Assembly (NCBI GenBank): GCA_016716475.1
Contig: JADJWG010000002.1
Location: 1,116,001-1,180,000, forward strand
From: Phycisphaerales bacterium
GTDB taxonomy: Bacteria; Planctomycetota; Phycisphaerae; UBA1845; Fen-1342
Direction: 5' to 3'
Length of the DNA: 64,000 nt
This document shows, in pieces, positions 7,863 to 15,752 of the stretch; the stretch's first letter is position 1; every line of letters starts with the position of its first letter. The notes beneath the pieces were generated by a model, which did not search any database, was not told the origin of the DNA, and saw nothing but the letters and a program-made list of their open reading frames with translations. The translations under genes and the position numbers were made by a program.

Positions 7863-9281
7863 ATGAGTCGCATCAACACCAACGTTACCTCGATCGTCGC
7901 ACAGCGGGTCGTGCAGATGCAGAACAGCAATCTGTTCACGACACTCGAACGCCTCAGTACCGGCTTGCGGATCAACCGTGCCAAGGATGATCCCGCCGGA
8001 TTGATTGCGTCCGAGACCATGCGGACGGAGCGCCGCGCGCTCGAAGCCGCCATGTCCAACATCCAGCGGGCGACCAACGTCATCGCCGTCGCGGAGTCGG
8101 GCCTCGGCGAAATTGCGAGCATGTTGAACAATCTGGAGGAGCTCATCGACAAGTCGGCCAACGAAACCGGCATCAGCAACGATGAGCGCCTCGCCAACCA
8201 GGCCGAGATCGACAACATCCTTGAGTCGATCAACCGGATCGCCGCCACCACCGAGCTCCAGGGCCGCAAGCTGCTGGCCGGCGGACTGGCCTACCAGACC
8301 TCCTCGGTGTCGTCGTCCAAGATTGCCCACCTGCAGCTCAATGCCGTCCGCATCCCGGACGGCGGCAAGCGCACGGTCGCGGTCGACGTCACAACCGCGG
8401 CGTCGCAGGCGCGCCTGCTCTATTCCGGCGGTTCGATCGGCGCCACCCCGGTGACGATCGCCATCACCGGCAACAAGGGTACCGAGCGCATCACGTTCGC
8501 CTCGGCCAACGTCGCGAGCATCAAGGAAGCGATCAACCAGTCAACCGATCTCACCGGCGTGTACGCATCGGGCACGTCAAACCAGGTCTACCTCTACAGC
8601 AGCGAATTCGGTTCCAAGCAATTCGTTCGCGTCCGGGCCCTGCAGGGCGACTTCGGTACCCTCACCGCCGGCAACGAAGTCTCGGACGACGGCCAGGATG
8701 CCATTGTGACCGTCAACGGTGCCACCGTGCGGGCCGACGGTCTGCGGGTCAGCGTCCGTAACGGTACGCTGGACGCCGAGATGCAGCTCACCTCGGCCTT
8801 CGCCGGTGTGACCAACGGCGGCGTCGCCCAGTTCGCCGTAACCGGCGGCGGTGCGCTCTTCGCCTTGACGCCGCGGCTCGACCTCATCGGCCAGGCCTCG
8901 ATCGGAATCGACGGCGTGGACGTCACCAGTCTCGGGAACGGCCAGACCGGCCATCTGTGGACCCTCGGCTCCGGTCAGGCCAACGACCTGAGCAGCGGCC
9001 GTTACAGCCAGGCCCAATCGGTCGTGCGAGCAGCCGTCACGCAGGTGGCCACACTGCGCGGCCGGCTCGGCTCGTTCGAGCGCAATATCCTCGATACGAC
9101 CCACGCGTCGCTGCAAGTGCAGTACGAGAACCTGGCGGCGGCTGAGAGCTCGATCCGCGACGCAGATTTCGCGGTCGAGACCAGCAACATGACGCGGCAG
9201 CAGATTCTGGTGCAGTCGGCCGGACAGGTCCTGCGGCTGGCCAACGCGGCTCCGCAGAGCGTGCTCCAGTTGCTCGGGTAA
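7863..9281 (+). CDS. fliC: Flagellin (copy 2)
   Basis: A 472-residue flagellin paralogous to the gene before it. The N-terminus INTNVTSIVAQRVVQMQNSN and GLRINRAKDDPAGLIAS and the C-terminus NLAAAESSIRDADFAVETSN and VLRLANAAPQSVLQLLG are typical D0/D1 helices. The central domain again has a hook-type insert. ATG 7863 is chosen because it starts the conserved MSRINTN motif, with GGAGG and CAGGA upstream. The upstream 'CCACGGAGGC' resembles a CsrA site as well as an SD. Two flagellins with separate transcripts could let filament composition change along its length or with conditions. An intrinsic terminator follows. Confidence 0.95.
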   Translation: MSRINTNVTSIVAQRVVQMQNSNLFTTLERLSTGLRINRAKDDPAGLIASETMRTERRALEAAMSNIQRATNVIAVAESGLGEIASMLNNLEELIDKSANETGISNDERLANQAEIDNILESINRIAATTELQGRKLLAGGLAYQTSSVSSSKIAHLQLNAVRIPDGGKRTVAVDVTTAASQARLLYSGGSIGATPVTIAITGNKGTERITFASANVASIKEAINQSTDLTGVYASGTSNQVYLYSSEFGSKQFVRVRALQGDFGTLTAGNEVSDDGQDAIVTVNGATVRADGLRVSVRNGTLDAEMQLTSAFAGVTNGGVAQFAVTGGGALFALTPRLDLIGQASIGIDGVDVTSLGNGQTGHLWTLGSGQANDLSSGRYSQAQSVVRAAVTQVATLRGRLGSFERNILDTTHASLQVQYENLAAAESSIRDADFAVETSNMTRQQILVQSAGQVLRLANAAPQSVLQLLG

Positions 9282-9339
9282 GACCGACAGCGCCGGACAC
9301 ACACCCGACACCGAAGCCAGACCAGCGCCCCCGCACGTC

Positions 9340-9383
9340 GGTGGCGGCCCGCCCTTCCGGGTGGGCCGTCACCGCGGCATTTT
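9340..9383 (+). terminator. Terminator after flagellin 2
   Basis: A 14-bp stem (9340-9353 with 9360-9373, two G-U type positions, 6-nt loop CTTCCG) is followed by a short ATTTT. It closes the flagellar run before the convergent minus-strand prp block. Confidence 0.65.
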
Positions 9384-9537
9384 GAACCGGGCGTCAGGAA
9401 TCGGGGCACAGCGCGTGGTCAGCCGGTATGAACGGGGCACCGGCAGACCGCCGGTCCCGTACCAATCCGTCTGAATCTGCACGCGAGCCCCCGACTGTCC
9501 GTAGCCACCTGCAACTCGCCTTTCCGCCACTTCCGCA

Positions 9538-10662
9538 TTAACGCTGTGCCAGCGGCACGAACTTACGCTTCGGCGGACCGATATACCTGCTCCGTGGCCG
9601 GATCAGCCGGTTGTTTTCCACCTGCTCGATCGCGTGCGCACACCACCCACTGACCCGCGAAGCGACGAAGAGTGGTGTGTACACATCCAGGGGCAGCCCG
9701 AGCAGCAGGTACACCATGCCACAGGGGTAATCGAGATTCATGTGGATTCTCTTCGCGTTCCAGACCGCGTCCTTGATCGCAAAGTAGGCCGCCACGTGCC
9801 CCGTGGCCTCGCGCTCCCGGCCGAGCGGTTCGATGAAACGCTCAAGAATGCGGGCCCGGTGATCGCCCTCCCGGTACACCCGGTGACCGAAACCCATGAT
9901 CTTTTCACGCCGCGCCAGCGCGCCGCGCACCCATTGCTCTGCGGCCTCGGCCGAGTCGAACTGCTGAAAGAGCTTGGCGGTCTCCTCGTTGGCGCCGCCG
10001 TGCAATGGCCCCTTGAGCGTACCGATCGCCGCTACCGTCGCGGAATACAGGTCGCTGAGCGTGCTCATGCACACCCGTGCGGCGAAGGTTGAGGCGTTGA
10101 ATTCGTGCTCCGCGTACAGGATCAGGGTCAGGTTGATGATCCGCTCTTCCAACTCGGTGGGCCGGCGCCCGAAGGCCTGCCACCAGAACTGGGCCGCGTG
10201 CGACAATCCCGCTTCGGGCTCCACCAGCGGTTGCCCCGCCTGCAACCGCAGCCGGGCCGCCACCAGCCCAGGAATCACGGCCAACAGGCGCGTGGCGCGG
10301 GCGCGCCGCGCCGCGCGGTCATCTCCAGTGATGGGGTCAAAATGCGCCACCAGGGAAACGGTCGAGCGCAGTACGTCCATGCCGGGTACCCCGGCCGGTA
10401 TGGCCGCCACGGTATCCAGCACCACCCCCGGAAGGGCGCGAAACCCGTTCAATTCGTTCCGGAAGCGCAGCAGTTCCGCCGCGGTCGGCAGTTCCCCCAG
10501 GAGCAGCAGGTACGCGCACTCCTCGAAACTCGCCTGTTCGGCAAGCTCGGCGATATCGTAACCGCGGTACTGCAGGCCGCCCTGCTCCACCGTGCAGATC
10601 GCGGTCTCGCCGGCGATGATGCCTTCGAGCCCCGGTCGATACAGTTCATCGGTCGTCGTCAT
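9538..10662 (-). CDS. prpC: 2-methylcitrate synthase / citrate synthase family
   Basis: A 374-residue citrate synthase fold enzyme, the length of PrpC. Catalytic motifs are visible: GPLHGGANEE (His), MGFGHRVYREGDHRA (His) and NLDYPCGMVY (Asp). It condenses oxaloacetate with propionyl-CoA (2-methylcitrate synthase) or acetyl-CoA; the short length and its partner, a PrpB-like lyase, favour the former. The start at 10662 begins MTTTDELYRPGLEG with a GGAG-type SD; the open frame upstream overlaps prpB and is not enzyme-like. It overlaps prpB by 17 nt and is the last gene of the minus-strand block. A full-length citrate synthase lies two genes upstream. Confidence 0.82.
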   Translation of the reverse strand: MTTTDELYRPGLEGIIAGETAICTVEQGGLQYRGYDIAELAEQASFEECAYLLLLGELPTAAELLRFRNELNGFRALPGVVLDTVAAIPAGVPGMDVLRSTVSLVAHFDPITGDDRAARRARATRLLAVIPGLVAARLRLQAGQPLVEPEAGLSHAAQFWWQAFGRRPTELEERIINLTLILYAEHEFNASTFAARVCMSTLSDLYSATVAAIGTLKGPLHGGANEETAKLFQQFDSAEAAEQWVRGALARREKIMGFGHRVYREGDHRARILERFIEPLGREREATGHVAAYFAIKDAVWNAKRIHMNLDYPCGMVYLLLGLPLDVYTPLFVASRVSGWCAHAIEQVENNRLIRPRSRYIGPPKRKFVPLAQR

Positions 10663-11533
10663 GACGAAGCTCCCTGGAGGGTGGCGGCGCCACCTGGTAG
10701 TCGAGCAAGTCATACAGTTGCTGTCTGGTCTGCATGCGCTCAAGCAGTCCCTCGGCCGTGCCGGACCGGCGCAGTTCCTCCAGGCCATCGAGTACCGCCC
10801 GCATTGCAAGGCGCTGCAATGTGACCGGAAAGATCACCAGCCGGTAGCCGAAGTTAGCCAAGTCAGCCACCCGCAGCGCCGGGGAACGGCCGAACTCGGT
10901 CATGTTGGCGAGCAGCAGTGTGGGGACATCGCGTGCGAACCGCTCGAATTCCGCGCGGTCCTGCAAGGCCTCGGGGAAAATCGCATCCGCCCCAGCGGCC
11001 AGGTAGGCATGGGCCCGGGCGACGGCATCGTCGTAGGAGGTAACTCCGCGGGCATCCGTGCGCGCGATAATCATGAAATCAGGATCACGCCTGGACGCCA
11101 CGGCCGCGGCGAGCTTTTCGCAGAACTCCGTCACCGGCACGAGTTGCTTGCCGGGCAGATGGCCGCAGCGTTTGGGAAACTCCTGGTCCTCGAGGTGCAG
11201 TCCGGCCAAGCCGGCGCGCTCAAACTCGGTCACTGCGCGGGCGGTATTTTCCGGGGCGCCAAAGCCCGTGTCCGCATCGGTGATGATCGGCACGGTCGTC
11301 ACCGCGGCACAGCGTGTCGCGTGGAAAGCCGCTTCCGACAGCGTGGTCAGTCCCACGTCGGGCACACCCAGCATGCTGTTCGCCAGCGCCGCACCAGACA
11401 GATAAAGCGCCTCGAAACCCGCCCGCTCAATCGCGCGCGCCGTCAGGGCATTGAAGGCCCCCGGCAGCACGACCGTGCGTTCCCGCACGGCCGCGCGCAA
11501 CCGCGCAGCGCGACTCGGTGAACTGACAGACAT
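10646..11533 (-). CDS. prpB: 2-methylisocitrate lyase (PEP mutase/isocitrate lyase family)
   Basis: A 295-residue TIM-barrel enzyme. Signatures include LYLSGAALANSMLGVPDVGL, IITDADTGFGAPEN (metal-binding Asp), the active-site loop KRCGHLPGK with the catalytic Cys, and IIARTDARG. Length and the KRCGH loop match 2-methylisocitrate lyase, which yields pyruvate and succinate in propionate breakdown. Start 11533 begins MSVSSPSRAARLRAAV; an upstream in-frame Met has no domain support. It lies between gltA and prpC on the minus strand, with a 17-nt overlap into prpC. A related phosphonopyruvate hydrolase role is possible but less likely in this context. Confidence 0.82.
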   Translation of the reverse strand: MSVSSPSRAARLRAAVRERTVVLPGAFNALTARAIERAGFEALYLSGAALANSMLGVPDVGLTTLSEAAFHATRCAAVTTVPIITDADTGFGAPENTARAVTEFERAGLAGLHLEDQEFPKRCGHLPGKQLVPVTEFCEKLAAAVASRRDPDFMIIARTDARGVTSYDDAVARAHAYLAAGADAIFPEALQDRAEFERFARDVPTLLLANMTEFGRSPALRVADLANFGYRLVIFPVTLQRLAMRAVLDGLEELRRSGTAEGLLERMQTRQQLYDLLDYQVAPPPSRELRHDDDR

Positions 11534-11591
11534 GCCACACCTCTGGCCCATCGCCGGCAGCCCGACGCCGGCGCACAGCGGCACTGCGGGA

Positions 11592-12878
11592 TCAGGTTCG
11601 CGCAGCGAGGGGCGCGTACGGCCGCTGGGTCGGACCTGTGTAGACCTGGCGCGGACGGTAGATGCGCGCCTTCGGGTTCATGTGGACCTCGCGCCAGTTG
11701 GCGATCCAGCCGGGCAGCCGGCCGATGGCAAACAGGACCGGGAACATGTCGACCGGAATACGCGCCGCACGCATGATGATCCCGCTATAGAAGTCCACGT
11801 TGGGGTAGAGCTTCCGCTCCACAAAGTACGCGTCCTTCAGCGCCACTTCCTCGAGCTGCATAGCAATATCAAGCAACGGGTCATTGATTCCCAGGGCCTG
11901 CAATACGTTGTCGCAGGCCTCTTTGATGAGCTTCGCGCGCGGGTCGAAATTCTTGTAGACCCGGTGACCGAATCCCATCAGCCGCGTGTTCGGATCGGTC
12001 TTGACCTTCTCGACGAAGTCAGCCAGTGAAGTTCCGCTCGCACGAATCTTCTCCAGCATGCTGATGACGGCCATGTTCGCTCCGCCATGCAGCGGCCCCC
12101 ACAACGCGCACACCCCAGCCGCTACCGAGGCATACAGATTGGCCCGGCTTGAGCCGACCATGCGGACCGTCGAGGTGGAGCAGTTCTGCTCGTGGTCTGC
12201 GTGCAGAATGAAAATCTGGTCGAGTGCCCGCACGAGCTCCGGTGCCGGCTGGCAGGGCAGGTTCGGCATGCAAAACATCATATGCAGGAAATTGGCCGTG
12301 TACGAAAGGTCGGCACGCGGGTAGTTCAGGGGCAGGCCGTGCGCCTTGCGGTAGCTCCACGCCGCGATGGCACGCACCTTCGAAAGCAGCCGCGCGGACG
12401 CATCGATGAAGTGAACATCATCACTCGGCTGTGTTAGGGTGGGTTCAAAACATCCCAGCGTGTTGATCATGGCCGAGAGGATCGCCATGGGTGCCGCCGT
12501 CGAGGGGAAGCCCTCGAAGTGGTGCCGCATGTTCTCGTGAATGAACTGGTGCTCGATCAGACGCCGCTTGAAGTCCTCGAGCTGCCCGGCCGTCGGCAGC
12601 TCGCCGAAGATCAGCAGGTAGGCGGTCTCGGGAAACGTCGAATGCTCGGCGAGCTCCTCGATCGGGTAACCCCGGTATCGCAGTATGCCCTGCTCACCAT
12701 CAATGAAAGTAATGCTGCTCTCGCACGAGCCGGTGTTGCCGTACCCGTCGTCAAGGGTGATGAGCCCCGATTCGCTCCGCAGCTTTGTGATATCAACCGC
12801 GCGCTCGTTCTCCGTGCCGACCACTACCGGCAATGTGTATGGTTTGCCAGCGTACGTTAGCGTGGCCTGTTCGCCCAT
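11592..12878 (-). CDS. gltA: Citrate synthase (type II, GltA-like)
   Basis: A 428-residue enzyme, the length of hexameric type II citrate synthases. The N-terminal beta domain (ITFIDGEQGILRYRGYPIEE) is present. The catalytic residues sit in GPLHGGANMAV (His), MGFGHRVYKNFDPRA (His) and NVDFYSGIIM (Asp). It makes citrate from oxaloacetate and acetyl-CoA as the first step of the TCA cycle. I chose the second in-frame Met (12878), because GGAAGG lies a few nt upstream and the first Met lies within that SD. It sits between prpD and prpB, which is unusual for a TCA gene and suggests carbon entry from acetate and propionate is controlled together. Confidence 0.9.
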   Translation of the reverse strand: MGEQATLTYAGKPYTLPVVVGTENERAVDITKLRSESGLITLDDGYGNTGSCESSITFIDGEQGILRYRGYPIEELAEHSTFPETAYLLIFGELPTAGQLEDFKRRLIEHQFIHENMRHHFEGFPSTAAPMAILSAMINTLGCFEPTLTQPSDDVHFIDASARLLSKVRAIAAWSYRKAHGLPLNYPRADLSYTANFLHMMFCMPNLPCQPAPELVRALDQIFILHADHEQNCSTSTVRMVGSSRANLYASVAAGVCALWGPLHGGANMAVISMLEKIRASGTSLADFVEKVKTDPNTRLMGFGHRVYKNFDPRAKLIKEACDNVLQALGINDPLLDIAMQLEEVALKDAYFVERKLYPNVDFYSGIIMRAARIPVDMFPVLFAIGRLPGWIANWREVHMNPKARIYRPRQVYTGPTQRPYAPLAART

Positions 12879-12992
12879 GGTGTAACCTTCCATCCTCGCG
12901 ACCGGGGACCGTACCTTACCGCAATGATAGCCGCAGGGCTCCGCCGACCGTACCCGGCTCCGGAAGGAGCCGCGGGGGCCGCTGGCACGACC

Positions 12993-14345
12993 CTAGCGTG
13001 TTTCGAATTCAAGCAGCGGCGCCACGTCATCCAGCCGGTCCAGATTGAACGCCAGTTCAATCAGCCGCTCAGCCGTGGCACTTGTCACGACCTCGTCCGC
13101 CTGCCGCCGGAACTTGGCCACGACCTCATCATCGGTCATGGGGTTCCCCGCGTGCCCGCGCGGATACTTCACAAGTTTCTCCAGTTTGCGCCCGCCCGGC
13201 AGCGTAACGATCAACTTATTGGGGATGCCGTCGGGATAGCCCGCGTTGCAGTCCTCCGTCTCCACGATCCGGATGCGATCGAGCAGGCCCAGTAGTTGAG
13301 GATCGCGGATGTTCGCCTCGCTGAAGCTACCGCGTGTCACGTCGCCGTCACGCAAAGCCGCCGCCACGCAGAAGCCCATGCTGTGGTCCGCCGTCTCGCG
13401 GCTCGTGGGGCGCCACTTTTCCGGCTCGCTGCCGATGATGCTGACCGCGGCTTCGAAGCTCTCGATCCAAAGCGCTTCGACCTGATCGATCCCGCCGATC
13501 TGTGGCCGTAATTGCAGTGCCGCGTCAATCGCCGACTGCGAGTGATACTCGGCTGGCCAGAACTTGATGTAGGTCCGGGTGATCATCCAGTCGTCCGGGC
13601 CGCTGGCCCACTGCAGCTCGAATGGACCCGTGACCATTTTGAAGAGACCCTTGGGGCCTTCAAAAATCTCGTGCGGTCCGGTCAGCCCCTGCCGCGCAAG
13701 GTTGGCCGCGAACACGCCGTTCCGGGCCGCGTTGGAGAACGCACAGGCCTTCCAGTCCGAGATCTGCCCCGTACGGGTTTGGCGCGTCGCGAAGTTACAC
13801 ACCCCTGCGAGTCCCAGTGCATGGACCGTCTGCTCTGCGGTGAGACGGTAGAGCTTGCTTGCCAGCAGCGCGGTCGAAAGCGCCCCGTAGGTCACGTGAT
13901 CCCAGCCGTGTGCCCGCAAGGACGCGGCGTCGCAAAGCCGACACTGCAGTTCGTAACCCAACGCAATCGCCGTGATGATGTCCCGCCCTGTTGCTCTGGA
14001 CACCTGACCTACCGCCAGAGCGGCGGGGATGTTGTCGCTCGGGTGCGCCGGTTCTCTGCTGAGATACGTGTCGTTGAAGTCCAGGTAGCGTACCAGGGCC
14101 CCGTTGGTAAACGCAGCCAGATCCGGCGTGGTCCGAGCCCGCGAACCGAGGATGCTCGCCCCGCCACTGACCGGGACGGCTTCCGCCACTGCACGCGTCA
14201 CGCGAGCCGGCCGGCTCGACCATGCCCCAAGCGCACAACCCAGCGAATCGAGCACGCGGCGCTTCACCTCATGCACCACGCTCGCCCCAAGCCGCTCGAA
14301 CGCCGACTCCTGCGTACGCTCCGCCAGTTTTTGCGCCATCGTCAT
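12993..14345 (-). CDS. prpD: MmgE/PrpD family 2-methylcitrate dehydratase
   Basis: A 450-residue MmgE/PrpD protein. Conserved parts include LDFNDTYLSREPAHPSDNIP, ALGYELQCRLCDAA, WDHVTYGALSTALLASKLY and IKFWPAEYHSQSAIDAAL. PrpD dehydrates 2-methylcitrate to 2-methyl-cis-aconitate without an Fe-S cluster. Start 14345 (MTMAQKLAERT) has AGGAG 7 nt upstream on its strand. It is the first gene of the minus-strand block prpD-gltA-prpB-prpC, with about 115 nt to gltA. No prpR regulator or acnD is present, so a cellular aconitase would finish the cycle. Divergent rsgA begins 90 nt away. Confidence 0.85.
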   Translation of the reverse strand: MTMAQKLAERTQESAFERLGASVVHEVKRRVLDSLGCALGAWSSRPARVTRAVAEAVPVSGGASILGSRARTTPDLAAFTNGALVRYLDFNDTYLSREPAHPSDNIPAALAVGQVSRATGRDIITAIALGYELQCRLCDAASLRAHGWDHVTYGALSTALLASKLYRLTAEQTVHALGLAGVCNFATRQTRTGQISDWKACAFSNAARNGVFAANLARQGLTGPHEIFEGPKGLFKMVTGPFELQWASGPDDWMITRTYIKFWPAEYHSQSAIDAALQLRPQIGGIDQVEALWIESFEAAVSIIGSEPEKWRPTSRETADHSMGFCVAAALRDGDVTRGSFSEANIRDPQLLGLLDRIRIVETEDCNAGYPDGIPNKLIVTLPGGRKLEKLVKYPRGHAGNPMTDDEVVAKFRRQADEVVTSATAERLIELAFNLDRLDDVAPLLEFETR

Positions 14346-14422
14346 TCGAACACTCCTGCCATCGAGTGGACCGGCATTGTGGCGAAAAGCCCCCCTACCC
14401 GCAACGCCCCCTCCCCAGCCGC

Positions 14423-14428
14423 TAGAAT
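14423..14428 (+). promoter_or_regulatory. -10 hexamer (TAGAAT) 7 nt before rsgA ATG
   Basis: TAGAAT is separated from the rsgA ATG by only 7 nt, and no SD is present. A transcript started at the normal distance would begin at or next to the ATG, giving a leaderless mRNA. Confidence 0.55.
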
Positions 14429-14435
14429 CCCACAT

Positions 14436-15608
14436 ATGGCGAAGCGCAAGGGCCCGAACCGCAAGATCCTCCGCGTCGAATTCCGGCAGAACCGCCAGGT
14501 GCGCCGGAGGACCGACGAATGGACCCAGCGCTACCACGCCAGCGATGGGGAAATCGACGACGCACAACGTAACGAGTCGATACGCGCAAAGGGTGAACTC
14601 TCACGTAAACGCACCATCATCGTCGATGAGCACAACCTCCCCATCGTGGACGAATCCGCCTGGCTTTCGGGCGTCGTCACCAAGGTGCACGGCCACTTCT
14701 GTTGCGTTCATGTGTCCGGCGGTACCACCTGGGAATGCACTGTCCGCCGTGTCTTGCGCACGCGCTCCATTGCGGGGCGCTCACCCGTGACGGTCGGGGA
14801 CCGCGCCTGGTTCTCGGACCATGCCCGGCTGCACGGCGGCCGGCCCATCGGCGTCATCGAACGCATCGCCGAACGCACGACGCGCCTCTCCCGCCGCGAC
14901 CGTCGTCAACGTGAGCATATTCTCGTTGCCAACGCCGATCGCCTACTCGCCGTCGTCAGCGTCGCCCAGCCCCGGCTCCGGCCGCACCTCGTCGACCGGT
15001 ACCTGGTGGCGGCGGAAAAGGGTGGACTCGAACCACTCCTCTGTTTCAACAAGATCGACCTGCTCGCCCCGGACACGCGCACCGAGGATGACGATGAGCG
15101 GCAGGGCGGACTGGAGGTGACGGAAGTCATCGAGGAGTTCCGCCAGCTTGGCTATCGCTGTCTGTGCACCAGCGTGGTCACCGGAGCGGGCATCCATGAG
15201 CTTGGTGAGCTGTTGCGTGACCATATTACGGTGCTCTCCGGGCAAAGCGGCGTCGGCAAGAGTTCGCTGATCAACGCCGTGGATCCCGGGCTCCACCTCA
15301 CCACGCAGACTGTCAGCACGGAGAACGAGAAAGGCCGGCACACCACCACCCTCGCGGAACTGCTGCCGCTCGCAGGCGGGGGCTATGTCGTGGATACTCC
15401 AGGCATCCGGGCGTTTGACTTGTGGGGGGTGGCGCGGGGCGAACTGGAAGCTTGTTTCCGCGAGTTTGTGCCACTCGTACCCCGGTGCGGTTTCAGCAAT
15501 TGTGCCCACCGCGATGAGGACGGGTGTGCCATCCTGGCGGCGGTCGAAGCGGGTGTCATCAGCGCGCGGCGGTATTTCAGCTACCTGAAAATGCTCGAAG
15601 AGGTGTAA
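14436..15608 (+). CDS. rsgA: Ribosome small subunit-dependent GTPase RsgA
   Basis: A 390-residue circularly permuted GTPase. A basic N-terminal extension (about 60 residues) precedes an OB fold. G4 (FNKIDLL, about residue 205) comes before the P-loop GQSGVGKSSLIN (about 269) and G3 DTPGIRAFD. A C-terminal zinc site follows, CGFSNCAHRDEDGC (about 350). RsgA checks late 30S subunit maturation. The ATG at 14436 gives the expected start, and no SD is seen. The much longer open frame upstream runs antisense to prpD and is rejected. Divergent from prpD and 144 nt ahead of murJ. Confidence 0.92.
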   Translation: MAKRKGPNRKILRVEFRQNRQVRRRTDEWTQRYHASDGEIDDAQRNESIRAKGELSRKRTIIVDEHNLPIVDESAWLSGVVTKVHGHFCCVHVSGGTTWECTVRRVLRTRSIAGRSPVTVGDRAWFSDHARLHGGRPIGVIERIAERTTRLSRRDRRQREHILVANADRLLAVVSVAQPRLRPHLVDRYLVAAEKGGLEPLLCFNKIDLLAPDTRTEDDDERQGGLEVTEVIEEFRQLGYRCLCTSVVTGAGIHELGELLRDHITVLSGQSGVGKSSLINAVDPGLHLTTQTVSTENEKGRHTTTLAELLPLAGGGYVVDTPGIRAFDLWGVARGELEACFREFVPLVPRCGFSNCAHRDEDGCAILAAVEAGVISARRYFSYLKMLEEV

Positions 15609-15739
15609 GGGGCTGCTACCCGAGTGCGACTGCCGCAAGAATCTCCCGTCCAGGGCACACGCAAACATCCTTCCCATACCCTGCGTGTATCGCCGGCAAC
15701 GCTCCAGCTTCCACTTTTCACGAGACGCACCACCGCCGC

Positions 15740-15745
15740 TATCAT
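15740..15745 (+). promoter_or_regulatory. -10 hexamer (TATCAT) 7 nt before murJ ATG
   Basis: TATCAT ends 7 nt before the ATG at 15753; no SD is visible. A TTTCAC-like -35 lies about 18 nt upstream. The spacing is the same as at rsgA. Confidence 0.45.
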
Positions 15746-15752
15746 CCGCTCC

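Noticed and set aside
10105..11521. Plus-strand frames opposite prpC and prpB
   Set aside because: They shadow enzymes with intact catalytic motifs on the other strand.
12900..12992. Terminator between prpD and gltA (GGCTCC/GGAGCC hairpin)
   Set aside because: A 6-bp stem with a short loop and no U-tract; too weak to claim as a terminator.
13512..14435. N-terminal extension of the rsgA frame
   Set aside because: Antisense to prpD, Arg/Pro/Cys-rich and not part of any RsgA; the ATG at 14436 gives the normal start.
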